64,000 bases of DNA from an uncultured Eubacteriales bacterium (GCA_934597725.1 CAKTSK010000002.1:74514-138513); one strand, 5' to 3'. Shown: positions 24,079 through 33,124, counted from the first letter of the stretch. A program made the numbers and translations. Notes: generated by a model from the sequence alone, not told the origin.

Positions 24079-24912
24079 TTACCATCTGTAGCCGTTCTTG
24101 ACTCTGGTCTTGGCGTTCTTCACTGCCGTGAGGTCCTCGTTCTTCTTCAGCAGGATGCCGGCATAGGGCAGCTCCTTCTCGATCTTGTCCGGGTCCACGC
24201 CGCCCAGGCGGAGGGCCTGGAGCCAGTCCAGCAGCTCCGAGGTAGAGGGCTTCTTGGCCACGGTGGGCAGGTCGCGCACCTGGTAGAAGGCCTCCATGGC
24301 CCGCTGGAGGAGCCGGTCCTCAATGTTGTCGTAGTGGGCGTGGACGATGTCGGCCATCATCTCCTGGGTGGGGAAGGCGATGTAGTGGAAGATGCACCGG
24401 CGCAGGAAGGCGTCGGGCAGCTCCTTCTCGGCGTTGGAGGTGATGATGACGATGGGGCGCTTTTTGGCGGCGATGGTCTGCTTGGTCTCGGGGATGTAGA
24501 ACTCCATCTTGTCCAGCTCCCACAGCAGGTCGTTGGGGAACTCCAGGTCGGCCTTGTCGATCTCGTCGATGAGCAGGATGACCTGCTCGTCGGCGGAGAA
24601 GGCCTCGCCCAGCTTGCCCAGCTTGATGTATTTCTTGATGTCGTCCACCCCTTCACCGCCGAACTGGCTGTCGTAGAGCCGCTGGACGGTGTCGTAGACA
24701 TACAGGCCGTCCTGGGCCTTGGTGGTGGACTTGATGTTCCAGATGATGAGCTTCTTGCCCAGGGCCTCGGCGATGGCGTCGGCCAGCATGGTCTTGCCGG
24801 TGCCCGGCTCGCCCTTGATGAGCAGGGGCTTTTCCAGGGCGATGGCGATGTTGACGATCCGCAGCAGGTCCTCCGAGACCACATACTTGCTGCTTCCCTT
24901 GAATTCTTTCAT
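24079..24912 (-). CDS. MoxR-family AAA+ ATPase
   Basis: The 277-residue AAA+ protein has Walker A GEPGTGKTML (about residues 34-43), Walker B VILLIDEIDKAD, sensor 1 IITSNAEKELPDAFLRRC and a C-terminal lid. MoxR ATPases work with VWA proteins to insert metals or remodel target complexes. The VWA partner is directly downstream. ATG at 24912 is used, with AAGGAAAGG upstream; the longer open frame to 24987 lacks a ribosome binding site. Its stop is followed at once by repeat copy A, which fills most of the 250-nt gap to the VWA gene. Confidence 0.93.
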   Translation of the reverse strand: MKEFKGSSKYVVSEDLLRIVNIAIALEKPLLIKGEPGTGKTMLADAIAEALGKKLIIWNIKSTTKAQDGLYVYDTVQRLYDSQFGGEGVDDIKKYIKLGKLGEAFSADEQVILLIDEIDKADLEFPNDLLWELDKMEFYIPETKQTIAAKKRPIVIITSNAEKELPDAFLRRCIFHYIAFPTQEMMADIVHAHYDNIEDRLLQRAMEAFYQVRDLPTVAKKPSTSELLDWLQALRLGGVDPDKIEKELPYAGILLKKNEDLTAVKNAKTRVKNGYRW

Positions 24913-25190
24913 GGCAATGGTTTCCTTTCCTTGGGATGGCGCTCCCGCGCCCCGGCGCGGGGCGGGGGCTTCCTGGCGATATTCCATTTCATTGTACCAC
25001 GGGCAGGGGGAAAAGTCATGGGCTTTTCCCTGTCCTCTGCGACAATTTTGGTCCGGGGGGCCGGGGCTTTTTTGTCAGATGGGGCCAATCTCTCCCCCGA
25101 AGTCCGGCGGGAAAGAACGGACAAAAAGCCCCGGCGGGAGGCAGGGTTTTTGTGCCAGGTGCCCTTTTTTCTCCGTTCGCGGAAAAAGCC

Positions 25191-25219
25191 GTGAAAAAGC
25201 CGCCATTGTGTGCTACAAT
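25191..25219 (+). promoter_or_regulatory. Promoter of the HD-domain gene
   Basis: GTGAAA (25191-25196), a 17-nt spacer and TACAAT (25214-25219), 53 nt before ATG. The 360-nt divergent region 24913-25272 otherwise holds only a small hairpin (about 25007-25034) and no gene. Confidence 0.5.
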
Positions 25220-25272
25220 AAGCTATTCGGGTGCGGCCCTGTGCCGCCAGATCAGACAGAGGAGGTCCCGCC

Positions 25273-25854
25273 ATGTCGGCCAAAGAAGAATTCATCGAGC
25301 TCTTTCAGGAGCACATCCACCGGGAGGGCGCCCAGGCGCTGCTGGATTACCTGACCAACAAAAGCGATTTTTTCACCGCCCCGGCTTCCGCCCGGTATCA
25401 CGGGGCCTATGCCGGCGGCCTGTGCGAGCACAGCCTGAACGTCTACCACTGCCTGTGCGACTACCTGGCACGGGAGCGGGTGCAGGACCTCTACGGCCTG
25501 GAATACAGCCAGGAGTCCGTGGCGCTGGTGGCCCTGCTGCACGACGTGTGCAAGATCGGCTGCTACAAACCCTCTACCCGGAACGTGAAGGGCGCCGACG
25601 GCAAGTGGACCCAGGTCCCCACCTTTCAGTTTGAAGACCCCCTGCCCTACGGCCACGGGGAGAAGTCGGTGTATGTGGTCAACGGCTTCGTCCGCCTGAC
25701 CCGGGAGGAGGCCATGGCCATCCGCTGGCACATGGGCTTCTCCGGCACTGAGGACAGCCGCCTGGTGGGGCGGGCCTTTGCCAAATATCCCCTGGCGTTT
25801 GCCCTGTCGGTGGCCGATATGGAGGCCACCTACTTCCTGGAAGAGGAAGGCTGA
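25273..25854 (+). CDS. HD-domain hydrolase
   Basis: The 193-residue protein has an HD-type metal site: YHGAYAGGLCEHSLNVYH (His ligands), VALVALLHDVCKIG (the HD pair at about residue 95), and RWHMGF plus SVADMEA later. HD proteins of this size are phosphohydrolases acting on nucleotides or nucleic acids; the substrate is not visible. The start at 25273 has GGAGGT 7 nt upstream. It has its own promoter and is followed by a hairpin-rich spacer and the helicase gene. Confidence 0.88.
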   Translation: MSAKEEFIELFQEHIHREGAQALLDYLTNKSDFFTAPASARYHGAYAGGLCEHSLNVYHCLCDYLARERVQDLYGLEYSQESVALVALLHDVCKIGCYKPSTRNVKGADGKWTQVPTFQFEDPLPYGHGEKSVYVVNGFVRLTREEAMAIRWHMGFSGTEDSRLVGRAFAKYPLAFALSVADMEATYFLEEEG

Positions 25855-26060
25855 CCGGGCGCGCCGGTCCTCCTCATCGCCCGGCAGCAGACGGCAGCCC
25901 GAACCGTCCGCCTGCCGGGCAGGCCATGCCGGGGAGCCGTTCTCCGGCCGCTTTGGCGTCCGCCCCCGGGGCGGAACTCCGCAGGGCGCGCCCCGCGCCC
26001 CAGCCACAGCGAACCCACAGCGTCCTCCGGCGGAGGACGGACGCAGGAAAGGAAACGATT
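25855..26060 (+). repeat. Hairpin-rich spacer, possible diverged relative of the four-hairpin repeat
   Basis: This spacer begins at the HD stop codon and holds several GC-rich hairpins (ACCGG...CCGGT, GCCTGC-CGG-GCAGGC, CCGCCCC-GGGGCGG, CGTCCTCCG-GCGGAGGACG). It shares the exact 13-mer GGCAGCCCGAACC (25893-25905) with copy B, at the matching position in the hairpin order. The rest does not align clearly, so kinship is tentative. Confidence 0.35.
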
Positions 26061-26067
26061 CACTACT

Positions 26068-27915
26068 ATGGAAACCTTTGCATCCCTTGGGATCGCGGAA
26101 CCCATTCTCTCCGCCCTGACCGACTACGGCTATGAACAGCCCACCGTGATCCAATCCAAAGCCATTCCCGCCGGCATCGACGGCCGGGACGTGCTGGGCA
26201 GCGCCCAGACCGGCACCGGCAAGACCTGTGCCTTTGGGGTGCCCATCCTCCAGCGGCTGGCCGCCCAAGGCCGGGGCCGGGCCATCCGCGCCCTCATCCT
26301 CACCCCCACCCGGGAGCTGGCCATCCAGATCGACGACAACCTGCGGGCCTATGGCAAGAACCTGCCCCTCACCGAGGCCGTCATCTTCGGCGGCGTGGGG
26401 CAGGCCCCCCAGGTGGAGCAGCTCAAGCGGGGCGTGGACATCCTCACCGCCACCCCCGGCCGCCTGCTGGACCTGTCCGGCCAGGGGCTGCTGGACCTGT
26501 CCCAGGTGGAGATCTTCGTCCTGGACGAGGCCGACCGGATGCTGGACATGGGCTTTATCCACGACGTGCGGCGGGTGATCCGCCTGCTGCCGGAGCAAAA
26601 GCAGACCATGTTCTTCTCCGCCACCCTGCCCCCGGAGATCCTGGAGCTGGTGGACACCCTGCTCCACGACCCGGTGAAGGTGGCCGCCGCGCCGGTCTCC
26701 TCCCCCGTAGAGCGCATCCGCCAGGAGGTCTGCCTGGTGGACCGGAAGAACAAGACCACCCTCCTGCTGGAGATCCTGCGCCAGGAGCAGGTGAAAAACG
26801 CCCTGGTCTTTACCCGCACCAAGCACGGGGCCAACAAGGTGGCCCGGGACCTCACCCGCCGGGGCGTGGCCGCTGCGGCCATCCACGGCAACAAGTCCCA
26901 GACCGCCCGGCAGGAGAGTTTGCGGAAATTCAAGGAAGGTCAGTTGCAGGTCCTGGTGGCCACGGACATCGCCGCCCGGGGCCTGGACATCGAGGACCTG
27001 GCCTACGTCTTCAACTACAACCTCTCCGAGGTCCCCGAGACCTACATCCACCGCATCGGCCGGACCGCCCGGGCCGGGAAGGAGGGCACCGCCATCTCCT
27101 TCTGCGACTACGGCGAGATGCCCATGCTCCGGGACATCGAAAAGCTGCTCAAGCAGCCCATCCCCCGGCGGGAGCACGGCTATCCCATGGAGGTCTTTGA
27201 GGTCCCCACCAAGGACGCCAAGGGCCGCGTGGTGAACCCCGAGGACGCCGAGGCCCGGCAGGCCGCCCGGGAAAAGCACGCCCAGCAGAAAAAGCTGGCC
27301 GCCGAAAAGGCCGCCCAGCAGCCGGAGGCCCCTGCCGCCGAGGCATCCAGCCGCAAGCGCCGCCGGGGCAAGGCCCAGGAAGCCGCCGCCGTGCCGCCGG
27401 CACCGCCTGCGCCCGCTGCCAAGCCGGAAAAGACCCGCCGGACCTATCCCCACGGAAAACAGAACCTGGGGAACCTGGAGGACTTTCTGGCTTCCCAGCC
27501 CAGCGCGGAGGAGGTCTCCCTCTCTTTCCCCCACCGGGACCCCCTGGAGGGCGAGGTGATCATGGATGCCACCGCCCGGCTGCTCTCGGCCAAGCCGGTC
27601 TATCACTATTATAAGCCCACCGGTGACCAGGGCAAGCGCGGGAAAAACGCCCGCAAGAGCAAGCAGAAGCCCGCCGCCGAGGCCGCGCCCAAGGCCCAGA
27701 AGGCCCCCCAGGCAGCCCAGGCCGCCAAGGGCCGCAGCGCCCCCAAGAAGGGCGCGCCCGCCCCGGCCAAAAAGGCAGAAGCCAACCCGGCCCGCAGCCG
27801 CTCCAACCGCAGCCGGGGCCGCATCCCGCCCCGGCCGGAGCTGCCCAAGAGCCGCCAAAAGGACTCCACCGAGCAAAAAAGCCTCATGAAGCCCTTCTAT
27901 ATCGACCATGACTGA
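26068..27915 (+). CDS. DEAD-box RNA helicase, RhlE-like
   Basis: The 615-residue protein contains all helicase motifs: Q-motif YEQPTVIQSKAIP, I AQTGTGKT, Ia PTRELAIQ, II DEAD (VLDEADRMLDMGF), III SAT, IV ALVFTRTK, V TDIAARGLD and VI HRIGRTARAG. The core ends near residue 370. The remaining 245 residues are low-complexity Ala/Lys/Arg/Pro, with an extended basic end, as in RhlE-type tails that bind RNA. It is likely involved in RNA remodelling or ribosome assembly. The stop overlaps the metallophosphoesterase start by 8 nt. Confidence 0.95.
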   Translation: METFASLGIAEPILSALTDYGYEQPTVIQSKAIPAGIDGRDVLGSAQTGTGKTCAFGVPILQRLAAQGRGRAIRALILTPTRELAIQIDDNLRAYGKNLPLTEAVIFGGVGQAPQVEQLKRGVDILTATPGRLLDLSGQGLLDLSQVEIFVLDEADRMLDMGFIHDVRRVIRLLPEQKQTMFFSATLPPEILELVDTLLHDPVKVAAAPVSSPVERIRQEVCLVDRKNKTTLLLEILRQEQVKNALVFTRTKHGANKVARDLTRRGVAAAAIHGNKSQTARQESLRKFKEGQLQVLVATDIAARGLDIEDLAYVFNYNLSEVPETYIHRIGRTARAGKEGTAISFCDYGEMPMLRDIEKLLKQPIPRREHGYPMEVFEVPTKDAKGRVVNPEDAEARQAAREKHAQQKKLAAEKAAQQPEAPAAEASSRKRRRGKAQEAAAVPPAPPAPAAKPEKTRRTYPHGKQNLGNLEDFLASQPSAEEVSLSFPHRDPLEGEVIMDATARLLSAKPVYHYYKPTGDQGKRGKNARKSKQKPAAEAAPKAQKAPQAAQAAKGRSAPKKGAPAPAKKAEANPARSRSNRSRGRIPPRPELPKSRQKDSTEQKSLMKPFYIDHD

Positions 27916-28891
27916 CCGCGCCCCCCGGCGCGGCCCCAATCGGCGCGCCGCCCCGACAGGACGCCGCTCCGCCCAGAGCGCCCGGTCCCAGAAACAGCGG
28001 CCACCGGCCAAGTCCTCCCGCCGCGCCCCGCCACCGCCGCCCCGGCGCGCGCCAGAAAAGCCGCCCCGGCGGCGGTGGGGCTGTCTGCCCCGGCTGCTGG
28101 CGGCGGTGCTGGTGCTGGCTGCGGCCGGCGGGTGGTTCTGGTGGCAGCAGAACGGGCTGTCCAGCGAGACCATCCCCGTGCCCAGCGCCCCCGACGGCTT
28201 TGCCGGCTACCGCATCGCCGTGATCTCTGACCTGCACGGCAAGCAGTTCGGGCCGGACAACGAGGACCTGGCCGACTACGTCCGCGGCCTGTCGCCCGAC
28301 CTCATCGCCATTGTGGGGGACCTGGTCCATCAGCCCGACCAGCTGGCCATGGTCCCCGCCGTGGCCAAGGGGCTGGCCGCCATTGCCCCCACCTATTACG
28401 TCACCGGCAACCATGAGTGGGCCGCCAAGGTGGTCCCGGAGCTGGAGGACCTGCTCACCCGCTGCGGGGTCCATGTGCTCTCCAACGAGTATGTGATGCT
28501 CCGGGAGGGGGGCGACAAGCTGGCCCTGCTGGGGGCAGAGGACAGCAACGGCTACGCCGACCAGATGACCGTGGGCCAGCTGGCCGACCAGGTCCGCCAG
28601 GAGCAGGGCCAGGTCTATACCATCCTGCTCAGCCACCGCAACAACCATGACGAGCAGTATCAGGACGCCCGGGTGGACCTGACCCTGGCCGGCCACGCCC
28701 ACGGCGGCCTCATCCGCCTGCCGGGCACCGACGGGCTCATCGGCCCCAAGCGGGAGCTGTGGCCCGAGCACACCGCCGGGCTGTATGACCTGACCTATGG
28801 GCAGATGGTGGTCTCCCGGGGGCTGGGCAACCAGTTCCCCTGCTTCCGGCTGTGGAACCGGCCGGATGTTCCTTTGGTGGTCCTGCAATGA
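27908..28891 (+). CDS. Membrane-anchored metallophosphoesterase, YkuE-like
   Basis: The 327-residue protein has a long basic, Pro/Arg-rich cytosolic N-terminus (about 58 residues), one membrane helix (LPRLLAAVLVLAAAGGWFWW) and an external metallophosphoesterase domain. Metal ligands are visible as DLHG, GDLVH, GNHE and GHAHGG. YkuE relatives cleave phosphate esters, possibly of lipids, at the membrane. It is translationally coupled to the helicase (8-nt overlap). The basic N-terminus resembles the helicase tail in composition, but no homology can be claimed. Substrate is unknown. Confidence 0.9.
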   Translation: MTDRAPRRGPNRRAAPTGRRSAQSARSQKQRPPAKSSRRAPPPPPRRAPEKPPRRRWGCLPRLLAAVLVLAAAGGWFWWQQNGLSSETIPVPSAPDGFAGYRIAVISDLHGKQFGPDNEDLADYVRGLSPDLIAIVGDLVHQPDQLAMVPAVAKGLAAIAPTYYVTGNHEWAAKVVPELEDLLTRCGVHVLSNEYVMLREGGDKLALLGAEDSNGYADQMTVGQLADQVRQEQGQVYTILLSHRNNHDEQYQDARVDLTLAGHAHGGLIRLPGTDGLIGPKRELWPEHTAGLYDLTYGQMVVSRGLGNQFPCFRLWNRPDVPLVVLQ

Positions 28892-28929
28892 CCCTGTAAT
28901 CCAGACAGAGAAAGAAGGCGTCCCCTTCC

Positions 28930-29661
28930 ATGAACACCAACCGCAAGCAATTCTCCCGGGGCCTCCGGGTGGGCATCCCCATCTCCCTGGGCTATCTGGC
29001 CGTGTCCTTCACCCTGGGCATCACCGCCAAGAACGCCGGTCTGAGCGCCCTCCAGGCCACCCTGACCAGCCTGCTGGTGAACGCCTCGGCGGGGCAGTAC
29101 GCCGCCTTCACCGCCATGGCCGCCCAGAGCGGCTACCTGGAGATCGCCATTCTGGAGGCGGTGACCAACGCCCGGTACATCCTCATGTCCTGCGCCCTGA
29201 GCCAGAAGCTGCCCCCCAAGGGCAAGCTGTGGCAGCGGCTGGTCATCGGCTTCAACGTCAACGACGAGCTTTTCGGCATGGCCATTGCCGAGCCGGAGAA
29301 GCTCAACGCCTTTTACTACTTCGGCATGATGGCCGTGGCCATGCCCGGCTGGGCCTTGGGGACCTTCCTGGGCACCTCCGTGGGCAACGTCCTGCCGGCC
29401 AGCGCCGTCAGCGCCCTGAGCGTGGGGCTGTACGGCATGTTCCTGGCCGTCATCGTCCCCGCCGCCAAAAAGAGCAAGATCATCCTGGGGGTGGTGGTGG
29501 TCTCCATGGCCGCCAGCTTTGCCCTGGAGAGCATTCCCCTCTTTGCCCAGGTGGCTTCCGGCACCCGGATCATTCTGCTCACCGTGGTCATCGCCGGCGG
29601 GGCGGCGCTGCTCTTCCCGGTGCAGGAAGAGGGAAAGGAGGAGGAAGCCTGTGGAACCTAA
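28930..29661 (+). CDS. azlC: Branched-chain amino acid exporter subunit AzlC
   Basis: The 243-residue polytopic protein has the AzlC pattern: GIPISLGYLAVSFTLGI, NASAGQYAAF, AVTNARYILMSCALS and FNVNDELFGMA. With AzlD it exports branched-chain amino acids or analogues. It starts 38 nt after the phosphoesterase and overlaps azlD by 11 nt. Confidence 0.93.
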   Translation: MNTNRKQFSRGLRVGIPISLGYLAVSFTLGITAKNAGLSALQATLTSLLVNASAGQYAAFTAMAAQSGYLEIAILEAVTNARYILMSCALSQKLPPKGKLWQRLVIGFNVNDELFGMAIAEPEKLNAFYYFGMMAVAMPGWALGTFLGTSVGNVLPASAVSALSVGLYGMFLAVIVPAAKKSKIILGVVVVSMAASFALESIPLFAQVASGTRIILLTVVIAGGAALLFPVQEEGKEEEACGT

Positions 29662-29956
29662 CGTCTACCTTTACATCGCCGTGGTGGCCGGGGTGACCTA
29701 TCTCATCCGGGTCCTCCCCCTCACCCTCATCCGGCGGGAGATCAAAAACACCTTCCTGCGCTCCTTCCTCTACTACGTTCCCTATGTGACCCTGGCGGCT
29801 ATGACCTTCCCCGCCATCCTCCACGCCACCGACAGCATCTGGTCGGGGCTGGCGGCGCTGGTGGTGGGGGCGCTGGTGGCCTGGTTCAGCGGCAACCTGT
29901 TCCTGGTGGCCGCCTCAGGCTGTGTCATTGTCTTTCTTGTGGAACTCATCTTATAA
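29651..29956 (+). CDS. azlD: Branched-chain amino acid exporter subunit AzlD
   Basis: The 101-residue protein with three to four membrane helices includes YLIRVLPLTLIRREIKNTFLRSFLYYVPY, typical of AzlD. A GTG start at 29651 lies inside the azlC end, with GGAGGAAG upstream. The stop is followed immediately by repeat copy B. Confidence 0.92.
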   Translation: MEPNVYLYIAVVAGVTYLIRVLPLTLIRREIKNTFLRSFLYYVPYVTLAAMTFPAILHATDSIWSGLAALVVGALVAWFSGNLFLVAASGCVIVFLVELIL

Positions 29957-30128
29957 GAATTTTGGGACCCGCTTCGCTGGGCTCCCAAAATTGGGGGAGG
30001 CAGCCCGAACCGCGCCTGGCGGAGCCAGGCACTCCCGGGCTGAGGGGAATTTTTGGGCCGGCGAAGCCGGCCCAAAAATGGATCTCATTTTATTCCGCCG
30101 GCTGCGGCCGGCGGAAGTCTGCGACGCG
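29957..30128 (+). repeat. Four-hairpin intergenic repeat, copy B
   Basis: The element begins at the base after the azlD stop and reads in the direction of transcription. Its four hairpins are: AATTTTGGG...CCCAAAATT around an inner GGG-loop-CCC; a two-tier hairpin with outer CAGCCCG/CGGGCTG and inner GCCTGGC/GCCAGGC; TTTTTGGGCCGGC/GCCGGCCCAAAAA; and CCGCCGGC-TGCG-GCCGGCGG. The end is GGAAGTCTGCGACGC. The same architecture occurs in copy A. The next 170 nt to mnmG hold no gene. Confidence 0.8.
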
Positions 30129-30299
30129 TTGGAGGCGTTGTACCGGGACGGTTTTGTTGGCTGAACACAGCGGCTTCACCCGTTTTTTATGGAGACGCTT
30201 TGAGGCTTTCCTTGGCTGGTCTGCGACGGTTTGTTGGCAGATCAGTTCTGTTTTTTGTTTTTATCGGTTAATCTGCAACGCTTTTAGAAAGAGGGACCC

Positions 30300-32213
30300 A
30301 TGGACGAACATACCCTGCACGATATTCCTTCTTATGAGGCCGGCACCTATCAGGTGGCGGTGGTGGGGGCGGGCCATGCGGGCATCGAGGCTGCGCTGGC
30401 CTGTGCCCGGCTGGGGCTGAAGACCCTGTGCTTTACCATCAACCTGGACGCGGTGGGCAACATGCCCTGCAACCCCGCCATCGGCGGCACCGGCAAGGGC
30501 CATCTGGTCCGGGAGCTGGACGCCCTGGGGGGCGAGATGGGCAAGGCTGCTGACCGGGCCTGCATCCAATACCGGGTGCTCAACCGGGGCAAAGGCCCTG
30601 CCGTCCACTCCCTGCGGGCCCAGGCCGACCGGCGGGAGTATCAGAAGATCATGAAACACACCCTGGAACGCCAGGAAAACCTGTGGGTGAAGCAGGGGGA
30701 GGTCATCCGCCTGCTCACCGAGGAGAGCCGGGTGACCGGCGTGCAGACCGACACCGGCGCGGTGTACCGGGTCCAGGCCGTGGTGCTCTGCTCCGGGACC
30801 TACCTGGGGGGCAAGACCATCATCGGCCCGGTGGCCAAGTGGAGCGGCCCGGACGGCATGTTCGGGGCCAACCAGCTCACGGACAGCCTGCGCCAGGCGG
30901 GGCTTACCCTGCGCCGGTTCAAAACCGGCACGCCCCCCCGGGTGAACGCCCGCTCGGTGGACTTCTCCCGGCTGGAACGCCAGGACGGCGACGAGGATGC
31001 CCTGCCCTTCTCCTTTGAGAGCGAGAAGCCCGCCCCCAACCGGGTGTGCTGCTACATCACCTACACCAACGAACAGACCCACGCCATCATCCGGGACAAC
31101 CTGGACCGCTCCCCCCTCTTCGGCGGGATCATCGAGGGCGTCGGCCCCCGCTACTGCCCCTCCATCGAGGACAAGGTGGTCCGCTTTGCCGATAAGCCCC
31201 GGCACCAGCTTTTCCTGGAGCCTATGGGGCTGGACACGGAGGAGCTTTATATCCAGGGCTTTTCCTCCTCCCTGCCCGAGGACGTGCAGCTGGCCATGCT
31301 CCACACCCTGCCCGGCCTGGAGCAGGCGGAGATGACCCGCCCCGCCTATGCCATCGAATATGACTGCGTGGACCCCACCGAGCTGCTGCCCACCCTGGAA
31401 CACAAAAAAGTGGCCGGCCTGTATGGGGCCGGGCAGTTCAACGGCTCCTCCGGCTATGAGGAGGCCGCCGTCCAGGGCTTTGTGGCCGGGGTCAACGCCG
31501 CCCGGAAGATCCTGGGCCAGCCCCCCTTCCTGCTGGACCGGAGCCAGGGGTACATCGGCGTGCTCATCGACGACCTGGTGACCAAGGGGACCAACGAGCC
31601 TTACCGGATGATGACCTCCCGCACGGAATACCGCCTGCTCCACCGCCAGGACAACGCCGACCAGCGGCTGTGTCCCCTGGGCTATGCCATCGGGCTGGTG
31701 AGCCAGGAGCGGTACGACCGGGTCCGGGAGAAATACGCCCGGGTGGACCGGGAGATCCACCGGCTGGAGCACAGCGGCGTGGCGGCCTCCCCGGCCCTGA
31801 ACGCCCTGCTGGCGGAGAAGGGGGAGCCACCCGCCAAAAACAGCCTGCGGCTGGCCGACCTGCTCCGCCGCCCCCGGCTGACGTATGACGACCTGGCCCC
31901 CCTGGACCCGGACCGCCCGGCGCTGGACCGGGCCGTGACCGAACAGGTGGAGATCTCCCTGAAATACGCCGGCTACATCGCCCGCCAGCAGCGGCAGGTG
32001 GAGGAGATGCGCCGGCTGGAACACAAGGCCCTGCCGCCGGACCTGGACTACGCCGCCCTGTCCGGCCTGCGCCTGGAGGCCCGGCAGAAGCTGGCCGCCA
32101 TCCGCCCCCTGAACCTGGGGCAGGCCGGCCGGATCTCCGGGGTGTCCCCGGCAGACGTGGCCGCGCTGATGATCCACCTGGAACGAGACCATTCCCCGGA
32201 GGAGAGACCATGA
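30300..32213 (+). CDS. mnmG: tRNA uridine-5-carboxymethylaminomethyl modification enzyme MnmG (GidA)
   Basis: With MnmE, MnmG installs the 5-aminomethyl-type group on U34 of several tRNAs. The 637-residue FAD protein has the nucleotide fold GAGHAGIEAALA (residues 23-34), NPAIGGTGKGHLVRE, FKTGTPPRV, YCPSIEDKVVRF and the C-terminal YAGYIARQQRQ. ATG 30300 has AGAAAGAGGG upstream. Its stop overlaps the first MBL gene (ATGA), so four genes, mnmG, MBL, mnmA and MBL, run together. MnmA downstream thiolates the same nucleotide. Confidence 0.97.
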   Translation: MDEHTLHDIPSYEAGTYQVAVVGAGHAGIEAALACARLGLKTLCFTINLDAVGNMPCNPAIGGTGKGHLVRELDALGGEMGKAADRACIQYRVLNRGKGPAVHSLRAQADRREYQKIMKHTLERQENLWVKQGEVIRLLTEESRVTGVQTDTGAVYRVQAVVLCSGTYLGGKTIIGPVAKWSGPDGMFGANQLTDSLRQAGLTLRRFKTGTPPRVNARSVDFSRLERQDGDEDALPFSFESEKPAPNRVCCYITYTNEQTHAIIRDNLDRSPLFGGIIEGVGPRYCPSIEDKVVRFADKPRHQLFLEPMGLDTEELYIQGFSSSLPEDVQLAMLHTLPGLEQAEMTRPAYAIEYDCVDPTELLPTLEHKKVAGLYGAGQFNGSSGYEEAAVQGFVAGVNAARKILGQPPFLLDRSQGYIGVLIDDLVTKGTNEPYRMMTSRTEYRLLHRQDNADQRLCPLGYAIGLVSQERYDRVREKYARVDREIHRLEHSGVAASPALNALLAEKGEPPAKNSLRLADLLRRPRLTYDDLAPLDPDRPALDRAVTEQVEISLKYAGYIARQQRQVEEMRRLEHKALPPDLDYAALSGLRLEARQKLAAIRPLNLGQAGRISGVSPADVAALMIHLERDHSPEERP

Positions 32214-33124
32214 AACGAACCAACGTGATCGGAAACACCTGGGTCCTGGAAGGCCCTCAGCTGGTGGGGCTGTACCAGATCGACGAGACCCGCTGCCTGC
32301 TCTTTGACCCCGGCAGCCACAAGCTGCTGCCCCAGGTGGAGGCCGCCCTGGCCGAGGCCGGCCTGACGCCGGTGGGGGTAGTCTGCACCCACATGCACTA
32401 CGACCACCACGAGAGCACCCGCTATTTTCGGGAGATCTACGGGGCGGTGTCCTGCCTGCCCCAGCTGGAGGCCGACATCGTCCGCAGCGAGGAGAGCCTG
32501 AAAAACCACCTCTTCAACTTCACCATGGGCATGATCCGCACCATTCCCCGGCTGCAAAACCTGGTCTGCCCGGTGGACCGGGTGATCCCCTTCGGGGAGA
32601 CCACCGTGGACCTGTGCGGCGTCCCCCTGCAGATCGTCCGCACCCCGGGCCACTCCCCGGACCACATCTGCGTCATCACCCCCGACAACGTGTGCTTTGC
32701 CGGGGACGCCCTCATGAGCCAGGACGTGCTGGAAACGGCCCAGATCCCCTTCGTCTTTGACATGGCAGACGACCTGCGGAGCAAGCAGCTGCTGGAGACC
32801 CTGTCCTGCGCGGCCTACATCCTCTGCCACAAGGGGGTGTGCTACGGCTCCATCGCCGAGCTGGCCCGGCGCAACGCCGACCACATCCGGGGCCAGCTGG
32901 CCGCCTGCGCCGCCCTGGTCACCGCGCCGATGACCTACAGCCAGTTCTACGCCGCCGTCATCACCACTATGGATTTGCCCGTGGGCCATCCCGCCCGGGG
33001 ACTGCATCTGGAACGGTATCTCCGGCCCTATGCGGAATATCTGATCGACAGCGGCGCAGTGGAGCTGGGCGAGCTGGACGGCGCGCCGGCCCTGCTGCCC
33101 AAGGAGCCTGCCCATGGACAATAA
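32210..33124 (+). CDS. Metallo-beta-lactamase fold hydrolase (first of two flanking mnmA)
   Basis: The 304-residue protein has the MBL metal motif THMHYDHH (HxHxDH, about residues 62-69), a third His in TPGHSPDH, the bridging Asp in CFAGDALMS, and a late CHKGV. The start overlaps mnmG and its end overlaps mnmA by 11 nt. It is a clear paralogue of the MBL at 34195-35154 (both begin with a GNTWVL strand). Substrate is unknown. Position between the two enzymes that modify tRNA U34 suggests a role in tRNA or sulfur metabolism, which is inference. Confidence 0.9.
   Translation: MKRTNVIGNTWVLEGPQLVGLYQIDETRCLLFDPGSHKLLPQVEAALAEAGLTPVGVVCTHMHYDHHESTRYFREIYGAVSCLPQLEADIVRSEESLKNHLFNFTMGMIRTIPRLQNLVCPVDRVIPFGETTVDLCGVPLQIVRTPGHSPDHICVITPDNVCFAGDALMSQDVLETAQIPFVFDMADDLRSKQLLETLSCAAYILCHKGVCYGSIAELARRNADHIRGQLAACAALVTAPMTYSQFYAAVITTMDLPVGHPARGLHLERYLRPYAEYLIDSGAVELGELDGAPALLPKEPAHGQ

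Noticed and set aside
25252..28173. A 973-codon minus-strand open frame opposite the HD and helicase genes
   Set aside because: Gly/Leu-rich low-complexity product, antisense to well-supported genes.
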